The notes beneath the pieces were generated by a model, which did not search any database, was not told the origin of the DNA, and saw only the letters and a list, made by a program, of their open reading frames with translations. Both the position numbers and the translations under genes were made by a program. From Diphasiastrum complanatum (lineage: Eukaryota; Streptophyta; Lycopodiopsida; Lycopodiales; Lycopodiaceae), in assembly GCA_029204225.1 (NCBI GenBank), contig CM055109.1, forward strand, positions 3,417,975 through 3,481,974: 64,000 nucleotides of DNA. The letters are read 5' to 3'. Shown here piece by piece: positions 1-12,345 of the stretch; positions within the stretch are counted from its first letter, which is position 1, and each line of letters begins with the position of its first letter.

Positions 1-1022
1 GTATAGATCCGAGTCACACCTATGCACGAATTGAGCGAAGGCTCTGTTTATGTATTTTTTAGGGTTTTGGTAGTCTTTTGGTGTTTTTTTATAGTTTTTT
101 CGATGTTTCTAAAAATCTCCCTTCAATCTGAAGGTTCTGTGAGTGATACCAAAGGTGTCTATAGCTCAGTGAAGGTTTCTTGTAAGAGGGTAAAAAGCTA
201 TCAAGTATGATGATGATTTTGTCTCCTTTTTGCACAAATATGACAGAATTGACCTATTTTTGTTGTTTTCTCTAATTTCTTATATCCAAATGGATCTTAA
301 GAATAATAATCTGAGTAGCTTTCCCTGCTCAACGATCAGATTAGATTTCAAACAAGAAGATCCACTCAAATCAAGCAAAATCACTCCCAATCTAACTCTA
401 AAATACAATTTTAACCCTACTTATGCCAAAACAAGATGTCTAATGCAAAATAATACACATCTAAACATGCAGCAACCTAAAAAAATTGGCGTAGCTCCCC
501 GGCAACGATGCCAAAATTGTTGTGGGGCTATTTCCTATCTTAGCCTCAACCCAATATCCAAGCACACAAGCATCAAGAAGACGAGGTTAGATGTCCTGGA
601 GGTTTGATCCCATGAAAGCGATAGTATAAATCAAAATCCAGGTGCGTTGATGATCCACAATTAACACTAAGCATTAACCCTACATCCATTAACACTAAAT
701 CCACAAAGGTAGAAGCTTACTCTTCTCTCTCTCCCTTTCTCTCACACAAGCATAAGAATTAACAATCCCAATAATAATCAAATCCAACAATTAGCAAACA
801 CAAAGAAAGCATGAGAGATGGAGAAAAAGAGATAGAGAGCAAGGACATCCCACATCCATTCCATAAGAGGGCCAACCTACTTGTATCGAAATGAAGAGAG
901 AACATGTACAATGATTCAAAATTGCTACTTATATAGTGAATTGAGGGGATGGGCATCCCAATTCCTATTGGCTAATCTTAACCTAAACATTTAAAAAGTG
1001 GAGGGAATCATAGAAAGAAACA
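1..1022. other. Gene-less left edge with LTR-like sequence
   Basis: No convincing coding region. The only structured signal is the primer-binding-site-like motif at 496-513. The adjoining AT-rich stretch (519 to about 1010) could be the LTR of the same - strand element, cut by the copia remnant that starts at 1023. A short CT-rich patch lies at 720-745. The stretch may also be part of the upstream intron of the CLUAP1 gene. Confidence 0.4.
496..513 (-). other. tRNA-Asp-type primer-binding site of a gypsy LTR element
   Basis: Read on the - strand the motif is TGGCATCGTTGCCGGGGA, close to the TGGCGCCGTTGCCGGGGA complementary to the 3' end of plant tRNA-Asp, which primes Athila/Tat-type gypsy elements. 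On that strand the preceding bases end in CAACA (near 519), a plausible LTR terminus. The internal region would extend off the left edge and the LTR would lie to the right. No gag could be read in the 500 bp available, so the call rests on this motif alone. Confidence 0.5.
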
Positions 1023-2558
1023 ATGGATAAGAAGTACAATTCACTACTGAGGAACAACACATGGACTGTCACCAACCTGCCAGCAAATAAAAAGATAATC
1101 GAATGCAAATGGATCTTTAAGATCAAATACAAAGTAGATGACAGTATCGATAGAGGAAAAGCTCAACTCGTGGCAAGGGGATTCTCACAAATTCCTAATA
1201 TCGACTACTTCGAAACTTTTAACCTAGTCATCAAACATACCTCTATTCAACTGCTACTTTCATATGCTACTGCAACAGATCTTGAGGTACACTAGATGGA
1301 TGTGCAAACAACATTGCTCAATGGAGTTATCGAGGAGGACATCTACATGATCCAGCCAAAAGGCTACATCCTCCATGGTCAAGAAGACCAGGCATGCAAA
1401 CTCCATAAAGCTTTCAAATGGTCTGAAGCAATCATCTAGAGCATGGTTTCATCGAATCAACACATTCTTGATCGATCATGGATTCCAACCTAGCTCTACA
1501 GATTGTAATGTATATTTCAAAGTCATTGATCAATTCTTTGTTATCATCACACTTTATGTGGATGATACGTTGTTGTTTGGCAACAATATTGCTTGAAAAA
1601 GGATACGAAGAGGATGCTATCCCAAGAATTCGAGATGATAGATCTTGGAGAATCACACTATTGTCTCGGGATTCAGATCAATAGAGACAGAAGTCAAAGA
1701 TTTCTCTACATCACCCAACAGAGGTACTTCCATAATTTGCTGATGAAATTCAATTTCATGAATTGCAAGCCTGTATATAATCCCATGGATCCAGGTTTTA
1801 AATTATCCAAGGAACAGTGTCTTTAGACCAATGAGGAGAAGGTAGAAATGAAGGGGCCTCCATACCAATCTATCATCGAGTCCCTGATGTATGCAATGAT
1901 CTCGACCAAGGCGGATCTTGCATATGCCATCAGTTCCTTGAGTTAGTACATGATCAATCTTGGCATGATCCACTGGAAAGCTCTTTTCAGAGTAATCAGA
2001 TATGTACGAGCTACTATCGACCTATGTATCTGCTATGGTGATGTTGATTCATCCGATATCCATACTCTTCAAGGATATACAGATGCAAATTGGGCAGGCG
2101 ATGTTGACACCAGAAAATTGACTTCTGGATTTGTCTTCCTACTCAATAATGGTCCGATACCTTGGAACAGTCGGAAACAAACCTCCATTGCAATGTCATC
2201 CATAGAATCCGAATACAATGCAACCTCTCAAGCTACCAAAAAGACAATTTGGTTGAAGAATTTATTGTCTGATATTGGTCTCAAACAATCTGCTCCAGCA
2301 ATGATACAATTCGATAATCAGAGTGCTATTGCATTATCTATCAATCCTAGATCTCATTCCAGAAACAAGCACATCAAAATCAGATATCACTATATCAGGA
2401 GCCTGATACTCAACAAGGAGGTAAGTCTAAAATTTTGCAAAACCCCGTACATGCAGCTGGCATATTTACAAAGGGATTGAATCAGGAAGCACACAAGAAT
2501 TTTTGTGCTATCTTGAATTTGAAAATCAAGGCATTCAAGGATCCAGATTAAGGGGGGT
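1023..2558 (+). pseudogene. Ty1/copia pol remnant: RT and RNase H
   Basis: 3' part of a copia polyprotein in at least three frames. The RT begins with the family pattern NNTWTVTNLP and ECKWIFKIKY, then VARGFSQ, a degraded form of the MDV..A.LNG block (here MDVQTTLLNGVIEEDIYM), the catalytic YVDDTLLF near 1555-1580, and DLGESHYCLGIQI. RNase H is recognised by YTDANWAGDVDTRKLTSG, SIESEYNA, FDNQSAIAL and HSRNKHIKIRYH. TAG stops at 1293-1295, 1824-1826 and 1944-1946 fall where copia proteins usually carry glutamine; frameshifts lie near 1430 and 1590. A polypurine tract at 2550-2557 precedes the 3' LTR. The integrase, protease and gag half and the 5' LTR are absent. It is clearly dead and belongs to the same broad lineage as the copy at 30711-31919. 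Confidence 0.93.
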
Positions 2559-3415
2559 TGTTGGATTTCTATCATCTCCATCCCTATTCTCTGCTAATCT
2601 AGATCCGTTCATTAAGTTGTTGTAAATACTTGCATAGTCGCATGATCTGTAGAAATACACTTGTTTCTTAACAGTTTGCAGGATTACAAAGGAATCAGTG
2701 ACAGTATAGTCTGACATCAACTTGTTCGACTTTTGGGTCTGACATCGACTTGTCTGACTTTTGGGTCTAGCCTTTTGGGTCCAACATCGAAGTTTGTCGA
2801 ACCTCTGACATTGACTTATCCGACTTCTTCAAAAGTCAACGTGATGTGCCAACTCCCAAGAGTCGATATCATCAAATTGGTGGCTCAATCGTACTTCACC
2901 ACGACCGGACACAATCTCCAGATATTGTCTGAAGGCAACTACTAACAACGCGTAGTGCTTTAATCCTAATTGTAAAGATTAGCTATTCTTTTAATCAGCT
3001 AGTCATATGCATAGATATAGTGACTTACCAGTTGCTTCGGTTAAGTTCCATGTATAACTCGATAATCTATCAGTCATTCAAAGCACAATTGTATTATTCT
3101 TTCTCTGTGTTATTACAGAGTATCGACTTAGAAAGAACATGTTTCTATTATGAATTCAGACTGTATTTTCTACACAACTAATCAATCAATGTTTCAGTAA
3201 TCCAGGTTGTGTGTGTTGAATGCTTATTTCATTTCATGTTCTGATAGATCTATACTCGCAGATAAGCTTATTCATAGATTAAACTATTCTTGTATGACTG
3301 ATAATATATGTCGATTTGTTGCTCTGAGGTATCTCACCTGACATGCTTCTGCAAAGCTAAATCTGAGTTCAAGGTATGTGTGCATAGCTAGGGAATCGAC
3401 TTAGTTGATCCAACA
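2559..3415 (+). mobile_element. 3' LTR of the copia remnant
   Basis: Begins TGTTGGAT directly after the polypurine tract at 2550-2557 and ends ATCCAACA at 3408-3415, an exact 8-bp inverted terminal pair. A second possible end is CCCAACA at 3579. The 5' LTR is missing, so the borders cannot be confirmed by comparison. The PPT-proximal internal sequence (CAAGGCATTCAAGGAT.CAGATTAAGG) matches those before the LTRs at 31968 and 55275, which places them in one lineage. Confidence 0.65.
2709..2830 (+). repeat. Degenerate tandem repeat inside the LTR
   Basis: About four imperfect units of roughly 25-30 bp built on GTCTGACATCGACTTGTC plus GACTTTTGGGTC. They sit in the first part (U3) of the LTR, where short repeats often act as enhancer elements. 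That role is inference. Confidence 0.6.
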
Positions 3416-6400
3416 ACTTTGAAGCTGTGATCAAGTAGGACAGACCTTGAGACGTTGAAGTCGATCTGATCTCTAAATTTATAGACTTAGTTGCATGCAC
3501 CGAGGATTCCTTGTTGCTGCTCCTTTGCTGTGACAGACATTGTTGGTTGATCCACCAGTTCTACCATCGAATCCCAACAAATTCCACCACCTATAAGCAA
3601 AAGACAAAGAGATCCACCAAAAAGCTGCAAAAAGCAAAAACCCCGATTCCACTTTTTGATTGATGTGATTCAAGCTTTGATAGCACTATAATGATCATCA
3701 AGTGAAGATCTTCAATAATTCTGTCACATGCAAACCAAAAGGTCACATGTGAAGCAAAACCACCCAACCAATAAGAAATGGCTAGTTAATACCCTAACCA
3801 CTTCACCCCCTACCCAAAGTGAATGAATACAAGAGAGGAGGGGATCTTGGCTCATAGAATCAAAAAATCCAATGGGGAGATGGGCAAGTTTCCATAGTAT
3901 ATATTCTCTCCCTTGAGGGGAGAATATTTCTCTTAGGATCCCATGTAATCCAAATATAAGCTATTGACCTCCTATTCTTGCATTATAGCAGTCAAACACC
4001 ATGCAAGTGCTCCTAAGTCCAAATATAGGTCTCTCATAAGATTATTAATTACTTTATCAGCCAAGTCCAGAATGACGAGGCATAACTAATACTTGCATTC
4101 GACAATACTTCAAGCTTACGTCTTTGTTGAGAACTTTGCTTCTTATATAATGATAGTTGATTTGCACTGTCACTTATCCAATTAGATTACACAGTAATTA
4201 CTTGCTAACAATAGTTAGAGCAAGTTGCTAGCTTCAAAACAAGTGGTAACATGTTTTGTTAACATTCGATAATCTCTGTCATTGTCAAACTCGACTATTA
4301 GCCATTCTTTGTGTGTTTTTGTAGATTGTGTAAAAATGTGAGTAAAACTGTAGAAACTGGATAGATGAATGGATGTAGATTAAAGATCAATCATGAGGAT
4401 AATAATCCAATAGATATGTTGTTTTGATCTTGTCATCTCATAAGGGTCTTCATGCACACATTGAAGAAAATTAGAAGGCATAAGAGTTGAAAATCATGAA
4501 GCTAAGAATTTTCAAAACTATTATTATGGTCTTTGAAACCTCCATATTTTCTTTACATTTCTTGTGTAGCAAAAATGTCCATGTCTTCCATGCACTCACA
4601 CTCCTTTAATCTTCATGACAACTCTAGAGATGATACCATCAATCAAACTACTTAAGGATGTTAGTTTAGAGCGTTCAATGCATACTTTCATATTCTCTTT
4701 GTATCCAAGGTCGATAAAGTTTTGCATGGTTTGTTACATCCAAACTTCAAGCTTTCTATCATCTGTGATTATTTCTCCTATGGAACTTGGACATCAAATA
4801 TCAAACTAACTTGTTCTTGAAACAATCCCAAACCCTCTCATATAAACCCATCACTGCCAATGTTGTATGTGTGGAAAAGCTTCAGTCTCGCAATCTCTAA
4901 ATAAGCAATCTGAATAAGCAAGGGTCGTGGACTGAGTCAAAGGCTTTTCAAAAATCCACAAAAACAACAATAAACCCTCTCTCGTCTATGTTTGGTACTT
5001 AGTCATAGAACGAAGTGTAATGATGTGATAAGTAGTGGAGTAGTGAGTTTTGGAACTTGCGTGAAGCTTAATGTGAAATATTTCAGATCACTAAGATCCA
5101 AAATATTCCTTTGATCTTGGGTTAGAAAACCAAGCAATTCACCAATCTTGCCAATGTAAAAAAACTGTAAGCTGATTTGACAAGTCAATTATTGAAGACA
5201 GTGGAATATTGAGCTATTTACGACATTGTGAATGACATAGTCAACACCAGTATCTAACAAACTATCTAATGGCATTATCTAGTGCATATGTTGCACAGGT
5301 CCCACACCATCCAAGGGAGGTCCCACACCATCCAAGGGTTGAGAAATTTTTTTTCTCCCTTAGCGCGGTTCATCACCATTGGATGGAGTGGGGCCAGTAG
5401 CAGCTTTGCATTGCAGGGTGCCCCTCGGGTGCACTCATTAAGTAGAACCAAGTGAGCGGTTATGAGGGTAGTACGTTCTTATTTTACACATTTTCCAGGA
5501 GCATCGCACTTGTCTATCTTGCTGACACAAATATTATTCTGTAAAAGTTAACGTGACGGTTTTTATTTGCATGCCTGCTATCGCGATCCTCATGCATGTG
5601 TCACTGAGCAGCGATTGTCCAGGATGGCTCTTCACAAGATCTATTTGACAATAACCCAACACAGATCCAACGCATCTATTTTCCGTCAATGGTTATGAGA
5701 CAGCGGCTGTTTTTCAGACAGTCTACAGTCGCCACAGTCGCACAGACCAGCCAGCATGTACCAAGTATGTTTTTCATAAGCAAATACCTCCATAGTTTGG
5801 TTCCTAGCAGATTGTAATTATCTATGTACTGTCGGCAACACCCTATTGTCTCTTGGACGCCCTGTTCCACATGGCAATATCTTGTTCTTTTATGAACAGA
5901 CACTGTAACACATGTCAATGCATCATTGGCTTTTTATTTGCAGACATTTAATAGGCTCTTCTCTTTACCACGAGTTCCAGCGTTTTCTTGAACTCTGTGG
6001 CTAATGCAGAATATATGTACTCGTAACTATGTTTTCCCATGAATGAATCAATTAAAGAGCATTGAGCAGCAAGTATTTTTCTCTGTTGTTGATAGTGCCA
6101 AAACTCTTTGCTTGTCTAATGGATGTTTTGCACAGTAGATGTGAAATGAATGCTGGCAGCCCTGTTCATTGCTGTGTTCTTTACGCCTATGAGGATCCAA
6201 CTCAGAAAGAACATAACAAACATTTCCATCCATTTTGCTATAATATGAATACTCCTATTCTTTTCATGGTCGCTCTATTTGGTGATGGATTCTGCACATT
6301 GCAGTATAGATTTGTTGCTGTCACTGAACTAGACTTAAGTACACTATACAGTGATTTGAATGTTTACTTGATAGAGAGGAGTGCTTGTAGCAAGAACACC

Positions 6401-7327
6401 ACTGACTGTTGAGGTTTGGAGGTGGGTCACAGGCATGTTCACGAACAAAACCAGTGAAATTGTGAATGCATGGACTGTATTTTAGGAGAACAATGAAAAA
6501 TCACAGCGCTTAGATAATGACTTCTCTGCCATGTGTGAACTTGATTTCTAATGAATGGCACATCTCCGAGTTCTACTCCCATTCTGAGTTTGAAAACCAT
6601 AATTGAGAATTTAATCTTTTCCCTGGTGTTGTCTTTGTTTTATCCTATTACAAATGGCAGTATTGGCTACCTATTGAGAATGTCCGTTGACAACCAGTTT
6701 ATTCCACGCTCATCATTCCATTTCACTAATCTTTACTGATAAATCTATATTATCACCAATAATGACAGAATATCTTTCCTTTGTGCTCTCTTCTTGGGGA
6801 ACGACACTCAGTGTACTACATTTTACTGATTTCTTCTATAAGCATGGTACGACAAAGTCACATGCACGATGTGTTCTCTCATTTCCTTGATGGCTGCAAG
6901 GACCATATCAGGCATAAAGAGAGAGAAATCAAAAGGTCTTGGGGAGATGATAATGCAAGTGCCAGTAGGGATAGTGTACAAGGTGGTGGCATAGTTAGTG
7001 CAAGTGCGAAGATTTGTGAGATGAGGTGAAGAGTGAGGAGTGAAGTTGCGCCAAAAGGTATGGATGAACTGTAGAGGTGGTTGGTGAGCCTTCTGCCTTC
7101 ATTTGATCCATAGGTGTGCTTTTTATTACGAAAAACACGGTGCCAAATGTGAGGGGGATCGTGTAGAAGGAGAGGTGAATGGTATTGTGCAGGGACAAAA
7201 TTTGTTGGTGGTAATAATGACACTCAGCATCATACCAGAGTTGTTTGGGGGGAGAGAGAGAGAGTTGAAAGCTTAATTTGTGAAGATTGTTAATTATTCA
7301 CACTGACAAGAATGAAATTTTTTACAG
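3416..7327. other. Gene-less stretch, probably intron of CLUAP1
   Basis: No coding region resembling a known family was found on either strand. I looked for the N-terminal exons of CLUAP1 and saw none. A perfect 21-bp tandem duplication lies at 5297-5338. The longest open frames (6062-6412 +, 6879-7223 -) have no recognisable motif and look like chance. Confidence 0.45.
5297..5338. repeat. Perfect 2 x 21-bp tandem duplication
   Basis: Two identical adjacent 21-bp units (5297-5317 and 5318-5338), each containing CCCACACCATCCAAGGG. They lie in non-coding sequence upstream of the first CLUAP1 exon seen here. Confidence 0.9.
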
Positions 7328-7456
7328 ATTGACAACTTTGAGGTTCTTCCTTCCATGAAGGCATTCGAGTTGAAAGCAACAAGATCACTTGTTCTTGAAA
7401 TTATCAATTCTGGTGCTCAGCTTTATGATGAGTTGGCTACAGAGGTGCACCTACAG
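7328..7456 (+). CDS. CLUAP1: CLUAP1/IFT38 exon (window exon 1)
   Basis: Internal exon of 43 codons, phase 0 at both ends, with acceptor TTTTTTACAG before it and donor CAG/GTATTT after it. It encodes FELKATRSLVLEIINSGAQL followed by YDELATEVHLQ, matching the CLUAP1/IFT38 segment where animal proteins read [20 protein letters not shown] then DLLGMEVELR. CLUAP1 (clusterin-associated protein 1, qilin, IFT38) is a subunit of the IFT-B complex that carries cargo along the ciliary axoneme; this part begins the central coiled coil after the N-terminal calponin-homology-like domain. That N-terminal domain is not in the window. The next exon follows after a 177-bp intron. Identification rests on remembered family sequence, supported by the next three exons in order. 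Confidence 0.86.
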
Positions 7457-7633
7457 GTATTTGTTTTATATTTCATAGATATGAGATATTGCCAATTAGT
7501 TGCTTAAAGACAATTATCTATATTAGTGTCTTATCAGTAGTGATTAACTTTGACTCTTGTAGTCATTGGTGATTGTAGTTAGCTACTTCAAGATATGTCC
7601 AATATCAATATAACCAGTGTTTGAGCATCTTAG

Positions 7634-7851
7634 CAACTCCGAACTGTGGCGACCTCAAGAAATACAGACTTAGAAGAAGTTGAAAATGTCATAAGGAAAT
7701 CTATGAATGCTATTGCGATGGATATCTCAACAATCAAGAGTGAACAAGTCAATTGCGAAAAGGAAGAAAAGGTTTTGCAAGCTAGCTTTGAGAAGCGCAA
7801 GGAGGAATTGGAGACAAGCAAGAAGCGACTTGCGATGCTACAAAATGTCAG
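7634..7851 (+). CDS. CLUAP1: CLUAP1/IFT38 exon (window exon 2, coiled coil)
   Basis: 218-bp exon entered in phase 0 (acceptor GCATCTTAG) and left after two bases of a codon (donor CAG/GTTACA). It begins QLRTVATSRN and continues LEEVENVIRKSMNAIAMDI and EKRKEELETSKKRLAMLQNV. The last stretch matches the family signature EKRKLELERNQKRLQTLQSV of animal CLUAP1, a heptad-rich coiled coil. The split arginine codon (AG/A) is completed by the first base of the exon at 19265, which reproduces the family's VRPA.MDE junction. There are no stops or frameshifts, unlike all surrounding transposon ORFs, which suggests purifying selection. It is followed by an 11.4-kb intron that contains the copia element at 9841-15009. 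Confidence 0.92.
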
Positions 7852-9743
7852 GTTACATTCAGCTCAAAATTAGAATCAGTAAGACTTATTCAAATTTTTG
7901 TCCATGAATTGAACTCATACATTCCCATTCAAAGGGAGAAGGAAAAAACAAGTGCATTGGTATAAGATAAGTTGTACATTGTCGATCCTCTTGGGGTCAC
8001 TTCTATGAACTTAGGTCCTTTCTTTTTGAAGTTGCAACATTCATCGATACATTATTTTTCCACTAAAATTTGATGTCTTCACAAGAAGATGATCTGTTCC
8101 TTGTTCTGACATTGACCCCTTAGTTTTGGAAAGCATGGGTTTCTCAACCATTTTTTTTTTCCCTTGGTGTAAAGATAGATTTTTCTCTTGCTACTTTTGC
8201 TACTTAGGGAAAAAAAGAAAATTATTGTGAATTTGATTATTGCTTTAGTTTAGTTTTCTCATCCTAATAACCAATCTTTTATCTAAATGGTAAGTAATTA
8301 GGGTTAACAATAATTATAGTACCAGGCTTTGAATCAAATCTACTCGGTGCAGGAGTTACAACTTCCAATGAGTTACTATATTGGTATGGTGCTCTTATAA
8401 TCAATACATACTTCCAAATCTAATTTTATGATTATAAATCTAGGCTTTAGATCAAAGCAATGGAAGCAATAACTTTTGTGGTAAATTTGAGTAGGTTTTG
8501 CAAGATAGTGGTTTGTTAGTTGACTTTGACTTATATATTGGAAGTTTTTTTTTGTATCCTTTCTATTTATAAAAGGAAAAATGTTTTGAAGCTATCCTGT
8601 TAAAGTCCTTTATGCATTGGGAATGTCTAATAGATCATAATGAATTGCTAAATTTTTTGGTAATTGTAATATCAATTACCTGACTATCATTAATGTAGAA
8701 CTTAGTGAATGATATGATTTTTTGAAAGGCTATTTCTTCATGCATAGATTATGATTTGTAAGGATCGTCAATCCTACGGTCAATCTAATGTGCATGGCGA
8801 ACATTTATTTATTATAGGATACACCTATTCTTCTAGTTTGAAAGAACGGGGATATGTGGCTGCATAAATTACAAGGATTTTGGATATCATTATCATAATA
8901 CAAATACATTGACTTCAATTGGACTTGAGCATCATATGATGTTTTTTCATTGATCTATCAACAAGGTATAATCTATTTAAGGCTTGCTTGGAAGTTGTAC
9001 TTGAAGGAATTTGATATTCCATTTGGTCACAATGAAGGGTTTATTTTAACTTTGGTATTGTTAATGCTCTAACTACATTTTACTGGATGAATAATCTCTG
9101 GAGAAATTTGTAGTGTTCAAATGAGCATGTGGAGCATCTTTGAATGGTACTAAGATTTCTTAGCTAGGAAAAGTTTGTGAGTTGTTTCATTATGTTATGT
9201 GATTACTTCTTAAGAAATAGAGGAATGATTTTGACTATAGTAAAGCGACATTCAAGGTTAAAGGCAGTGTAGTAGTGATCAATATTGCAGAATGTTACAC
9301 AATTGAAGTCTTTTTTTATAGTTCTTTCGTAGTTATATATTAGCAGTGGTAGTCCAAATGTAATGATCTTGAAGAGGTAATTGGAATGGAAGAAAACTCA
9401 AGTGGACCTTTTATAGTGAATGAGGAATCAGAGGAAAGCTTTCTAGAATCTAATTCTCTTAGTTCAAGGATTGCAAGTACTTCCTCCACTTAAAACTATA
9501 TATGTCTATGGTTAATGCAAATGATCAATGGGAGATAATTTTTTATAAAGGATTATTTTTGTGACTTATGATTCTCCCAAAATTACAAGATTCTTGCTTA
9601 CTTTTGATGTCCTTAATGTGTTTCATGCCAGAAGGATCAATATGATGCAAATATTTAATATATATTAATAAATGTGCTACTTGTAGGGTAGCCAAAATAG
9701 TTGATGAAATGGGCGAAGTTGATTTGCTTTCCTTGATAGCGAT
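7852..9743. other. Intron sequence without recognisable features
   Basis: Start of the 11.4-kb CLUAP1 intron. AT-rich, no open frame with a known motif, no LTR ends, no tRNA-like boxes. Nothing further seen. Confidence 0.5.
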
Positions 9744-9840
9744 CCATACCAACTTAATCTCTCATTTAAAAGACTCTACTTCAATTAGCTATGACTTGAA
9801 GTATGGACAACAAGTGTACAGAACAATGATTTGGTCAAGT
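9744..9840 (+). repeat. Dispersed repeat, copy 1 (interrupted by the LTR at 9841)
   Basis: Matches 16949-17053 with roughly three quarters identity, including the shared blocks ACTCTACTTCAATTAGC and TATGACTTGAAGTATGGA. Here the similarity stops where the family C LTR starts. The element type is unknown. The two copies flank the whole family C insertion. Confidence 0.65.
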
Positions 9841-10106
9841 TGAAATTTCAACTAGATTTGCTATTTTGGTCATATTTGTATATTTGGCAATTGAGGCCAA
9901 TTTCATATTAGACTTAGAGTTTGACTTTTCAAACTTATATTAGTCTAAAAGCGTTTGAATAAACACTTTTTGAAAGTGTGGGAAAGTGTAGTACATGAGT
10001 TTTAAAAGATTCAATTTGAATGTTAGATGCATTGAATCTAGTCATATTGTTGATAGAGTTTTTGACATGGAAGCAAACCAAGATTATTAATGAGGCATGG
10101 ATCTAC

Positions 10107-10113
10107 TATAAAA
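10107..10113 (+). promoter_or_regulatory. TATA box of the C1 5' LTR
   Basis: TATAAAAGG in conserved LTR context; the same motif sits at 14770 and 57730 in the other family C LTRs. Transcription would be expected about 30 bp downstream, which is exactly where the CT tract begins. Confidence 0.7.
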
Positions 10114-10138
10114 GGATGTAAATTCATGGGAGAAAGCA

Positions 10139-10255
<117 letters not shown>

Positions 10256-10581
10256 TTTCATGCTTGTACATGAGTTCTCTTGGGTTCATCTATCCATTGG
10301 TGCACTATTTTGATGATATCTTGCAATCTTGTGTGTAGAATGCTTATTTTATGCTATTTTCGGATTCACACGTGTGAAATACAGTAGCTTACTATTTTTT
10401 GTATGGATAGCAACTTCATTAATCATATGTTTGATGTTTGATCAGGTTCTTATTGAGTTTGCATCTCATTCACAGAGTAGATGTTGATTTTTCTACATTG
10501 GCAAATTTGGTAGAGTTGATCTATTTCTAACCAAAGATCAGCTAATGGATTTGGATCTTAATTAATTCCAACTTTTTCACA

Positions 10582-10596
10582 TGCTATCAGAGCTTG
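10582..10596 (+). other. Primer-binding site of C1 (initiator tRNA-Met type)
   Basis: TGCTATCAGAGCTTG directly after the LTR terminus CACA; copia elements are usually primed by the 3' end of initiator tRNA-Met through TGGTATCAGAGC. Confidence 0.75.
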
Positions 10597-11179
10597 TGTT
10601 GCAGCTTATGAAAGGATCAAGCACATCTATCAAGGATTTGGAGGAGATATCAATCCTAGAGCATGCTAGATTGACTTCTACTCAAAAATCGACTCTCTTG
10701 CATATGTAGATTTGATCTTTTGTAAGTCAAACTCAATTTAGGTCAAAGAACTTGAGGAATTTTGATTTCACACCATACTTGCTAGAAAAAGCCAATTTTT
10801 GATGCATTAGGAAGGTCTCATTGAAGGTCACAAGATTCTATATTGAGTTTTTGACAATTGCATGTAGAAATTGGAAGATTCAATTTTTTGTGATTTTGTC
10901 AAGATCCTAATTTTGATTGGATATCTATTTTTTGAAGTTGCTGAACTTTAATAGAATGCGTTTCAATCTTAGGAAGTGGCAAGATTCATTAGATTGTGGA
11001 TAGATCATTTGTTGATCAAGAATTCTTCATTCTATGTGTTGAATTTGCTAGGTTTGGTGCAAAAAAGAGATTTGAGAGGTTCCATATCTTTGTGATTTCT
11101 TCTTGAGTTCATTTGTTAACATTCAAGAGATGCTTTGTGCATTGGAATAGGTTGAAATAGCAGATCAGGTCACTTCAAC

Positions 11180-11896
11180 ATGGCTACAAATGGAGGCTTC
11201 ATGTTGCAGAGCAATGATAGGCTTACCTCAATCAACTATTCTACTTGGAAGGTGAGGATGGAGTCCTTATTGGAGATAAATGAGTTGATGGAGATTGTTG
11301 CAGGTGTGGAAGAGAGGCCTCAAGCACCCCAAGATCAAGTGAGGTATGACAAGAGAGCTAAAAGAGCTCTACATATAATAAAGATGAATGAGCTTCTCAA
11401 GGAAGTTGGTAAGTGCACATCATCTTTTGAGGCTTGGCGAGCTTTGAAGAAGTTTTATGAATCTAAGTCTACATCAAGAGTACTTACTCTTATAAGGCAA
11501 ATATTTCAAAGTATGCAAAAGAAGGAAGAGAGTACTCATGATTTTGTTTTGAGGGTTAAGGCATTCAATGATGAGTTATCATGTATTGATGAGAGTAGTA
11601 AGGAGGTAAAACTAGTTTAAGTTATACGTAATGGCTTGTTGGATGATCATGCTAATCTTGTTCAGAGTTTTGCTATTCAAAAGACTTTGCCAAGTATTGT
11701 AGATTTGCAAGAGATCCTGGTGAATGAGGAGTTTAGGTTTCAAGCAAGAGGTGGATCTACATCAACATCTCTTTATGAAGAGGAGGCTATGTTCATCAAA
11801 GGCAAGTTCAAGGGAAAAAGCAAAGAAAGTGGTCTAAAGGGCAAGATCAAGGTGAGACTTCTTCTTTTGGCAAAAAGAAAGATAATTCTAAGGTGA
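11180..11896 (+). pseudogene. Copia gag of C1
   Basis: Gag polyprotein of the copia type, about 239 codons, with one in-frame TAA at 11618-11620. The N-terminal part carries the typical LTSINYSTWKVRMESLLE, ALHIIKMNELLKEVGKCTSS, and LIRQIFQSMQKKEESTHDF followed by VLRVKAFNDEL. After the stop the same frame continues GLLDDHANLVQSFAIQKTLP and LQEILVNEEFRFQAR. The Cys-rich knuckle (KYFYCGLKGQFANE near 11898-11937) is degraded, lacking the His and last Cys. Gag would form the virus-like particle that packages element RNA. It is homologous to the gag remnant at 52588-53336. Confidence 0.9.
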
Positions 11897-11940
11897 AATA
11901 CTTTTATTGTGGACTCAAAGGGCAGTTTGCTAATGAATGA

Positions 11941-12342
11941 TTGAAGAAGCAAAGAGATAAAGGTAGCAAGCAAATCAACTTTGCTACTAATGATAATGAT
12001 CTAGATGGTTGTGATTCTCTTTTGATGTGTTCTTCAAGTCGAATATCAAGTGAAGGTGACAAAGATTCATGGTGGATTGATAGTGGAGCTAGTTCACACA
12101 TGACTAGTCACAAGGAATTCTTAACTTCTTTGGTCACTTATGATGGAGCCAAGAGATCAATTCACATGGCCAATGGTGGTGAGTGTGTGGTTGAAGGTAT
12201 TGGTTTAATTCCTATTTGTCTCTCTACTAATAGGAAGCAAGACTTGATGATTTCAAATAATTTGTCGAGTGTTGGTCAAATGATAGATAAAGGATACATG
12301 GTAAAGTTTGGTGGTGATGCTTGTTTTATTAGAAAGGAATAA
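11941..12342 (+). pseudogene. Copia aspartic protease region of C1
   Basis: Encodes WWIDSGASSHMTSHKEFL, the copia retropepsin active-site block (Asp-Ser-Gly), then SIHMANGGECVVEGIGLI and a short pre-integrase-like segment. It is separated from gag by the broken zinc knuckle. The comparable region of the other family C copy is at 53350-53739. Downstream the reading frame dissolves and no integrase follows. Confidence 0.85.
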
Positions 12343-12345
12343 ATC

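Noticed and set aside
230-607. 125-codon open frame near the left edge
   Set aside because: It overlaps the reverse-strand primer-binding site and has no domain; a chance frame.
6062-7223. Open frames upstream of exon 1 (6062-6412 +, 6879-7223 -) as missing N-terminal exons
   Set aside because: Translations show none of the CLUAP1 N-terminal motifs and lie in the wrong composition or strand.
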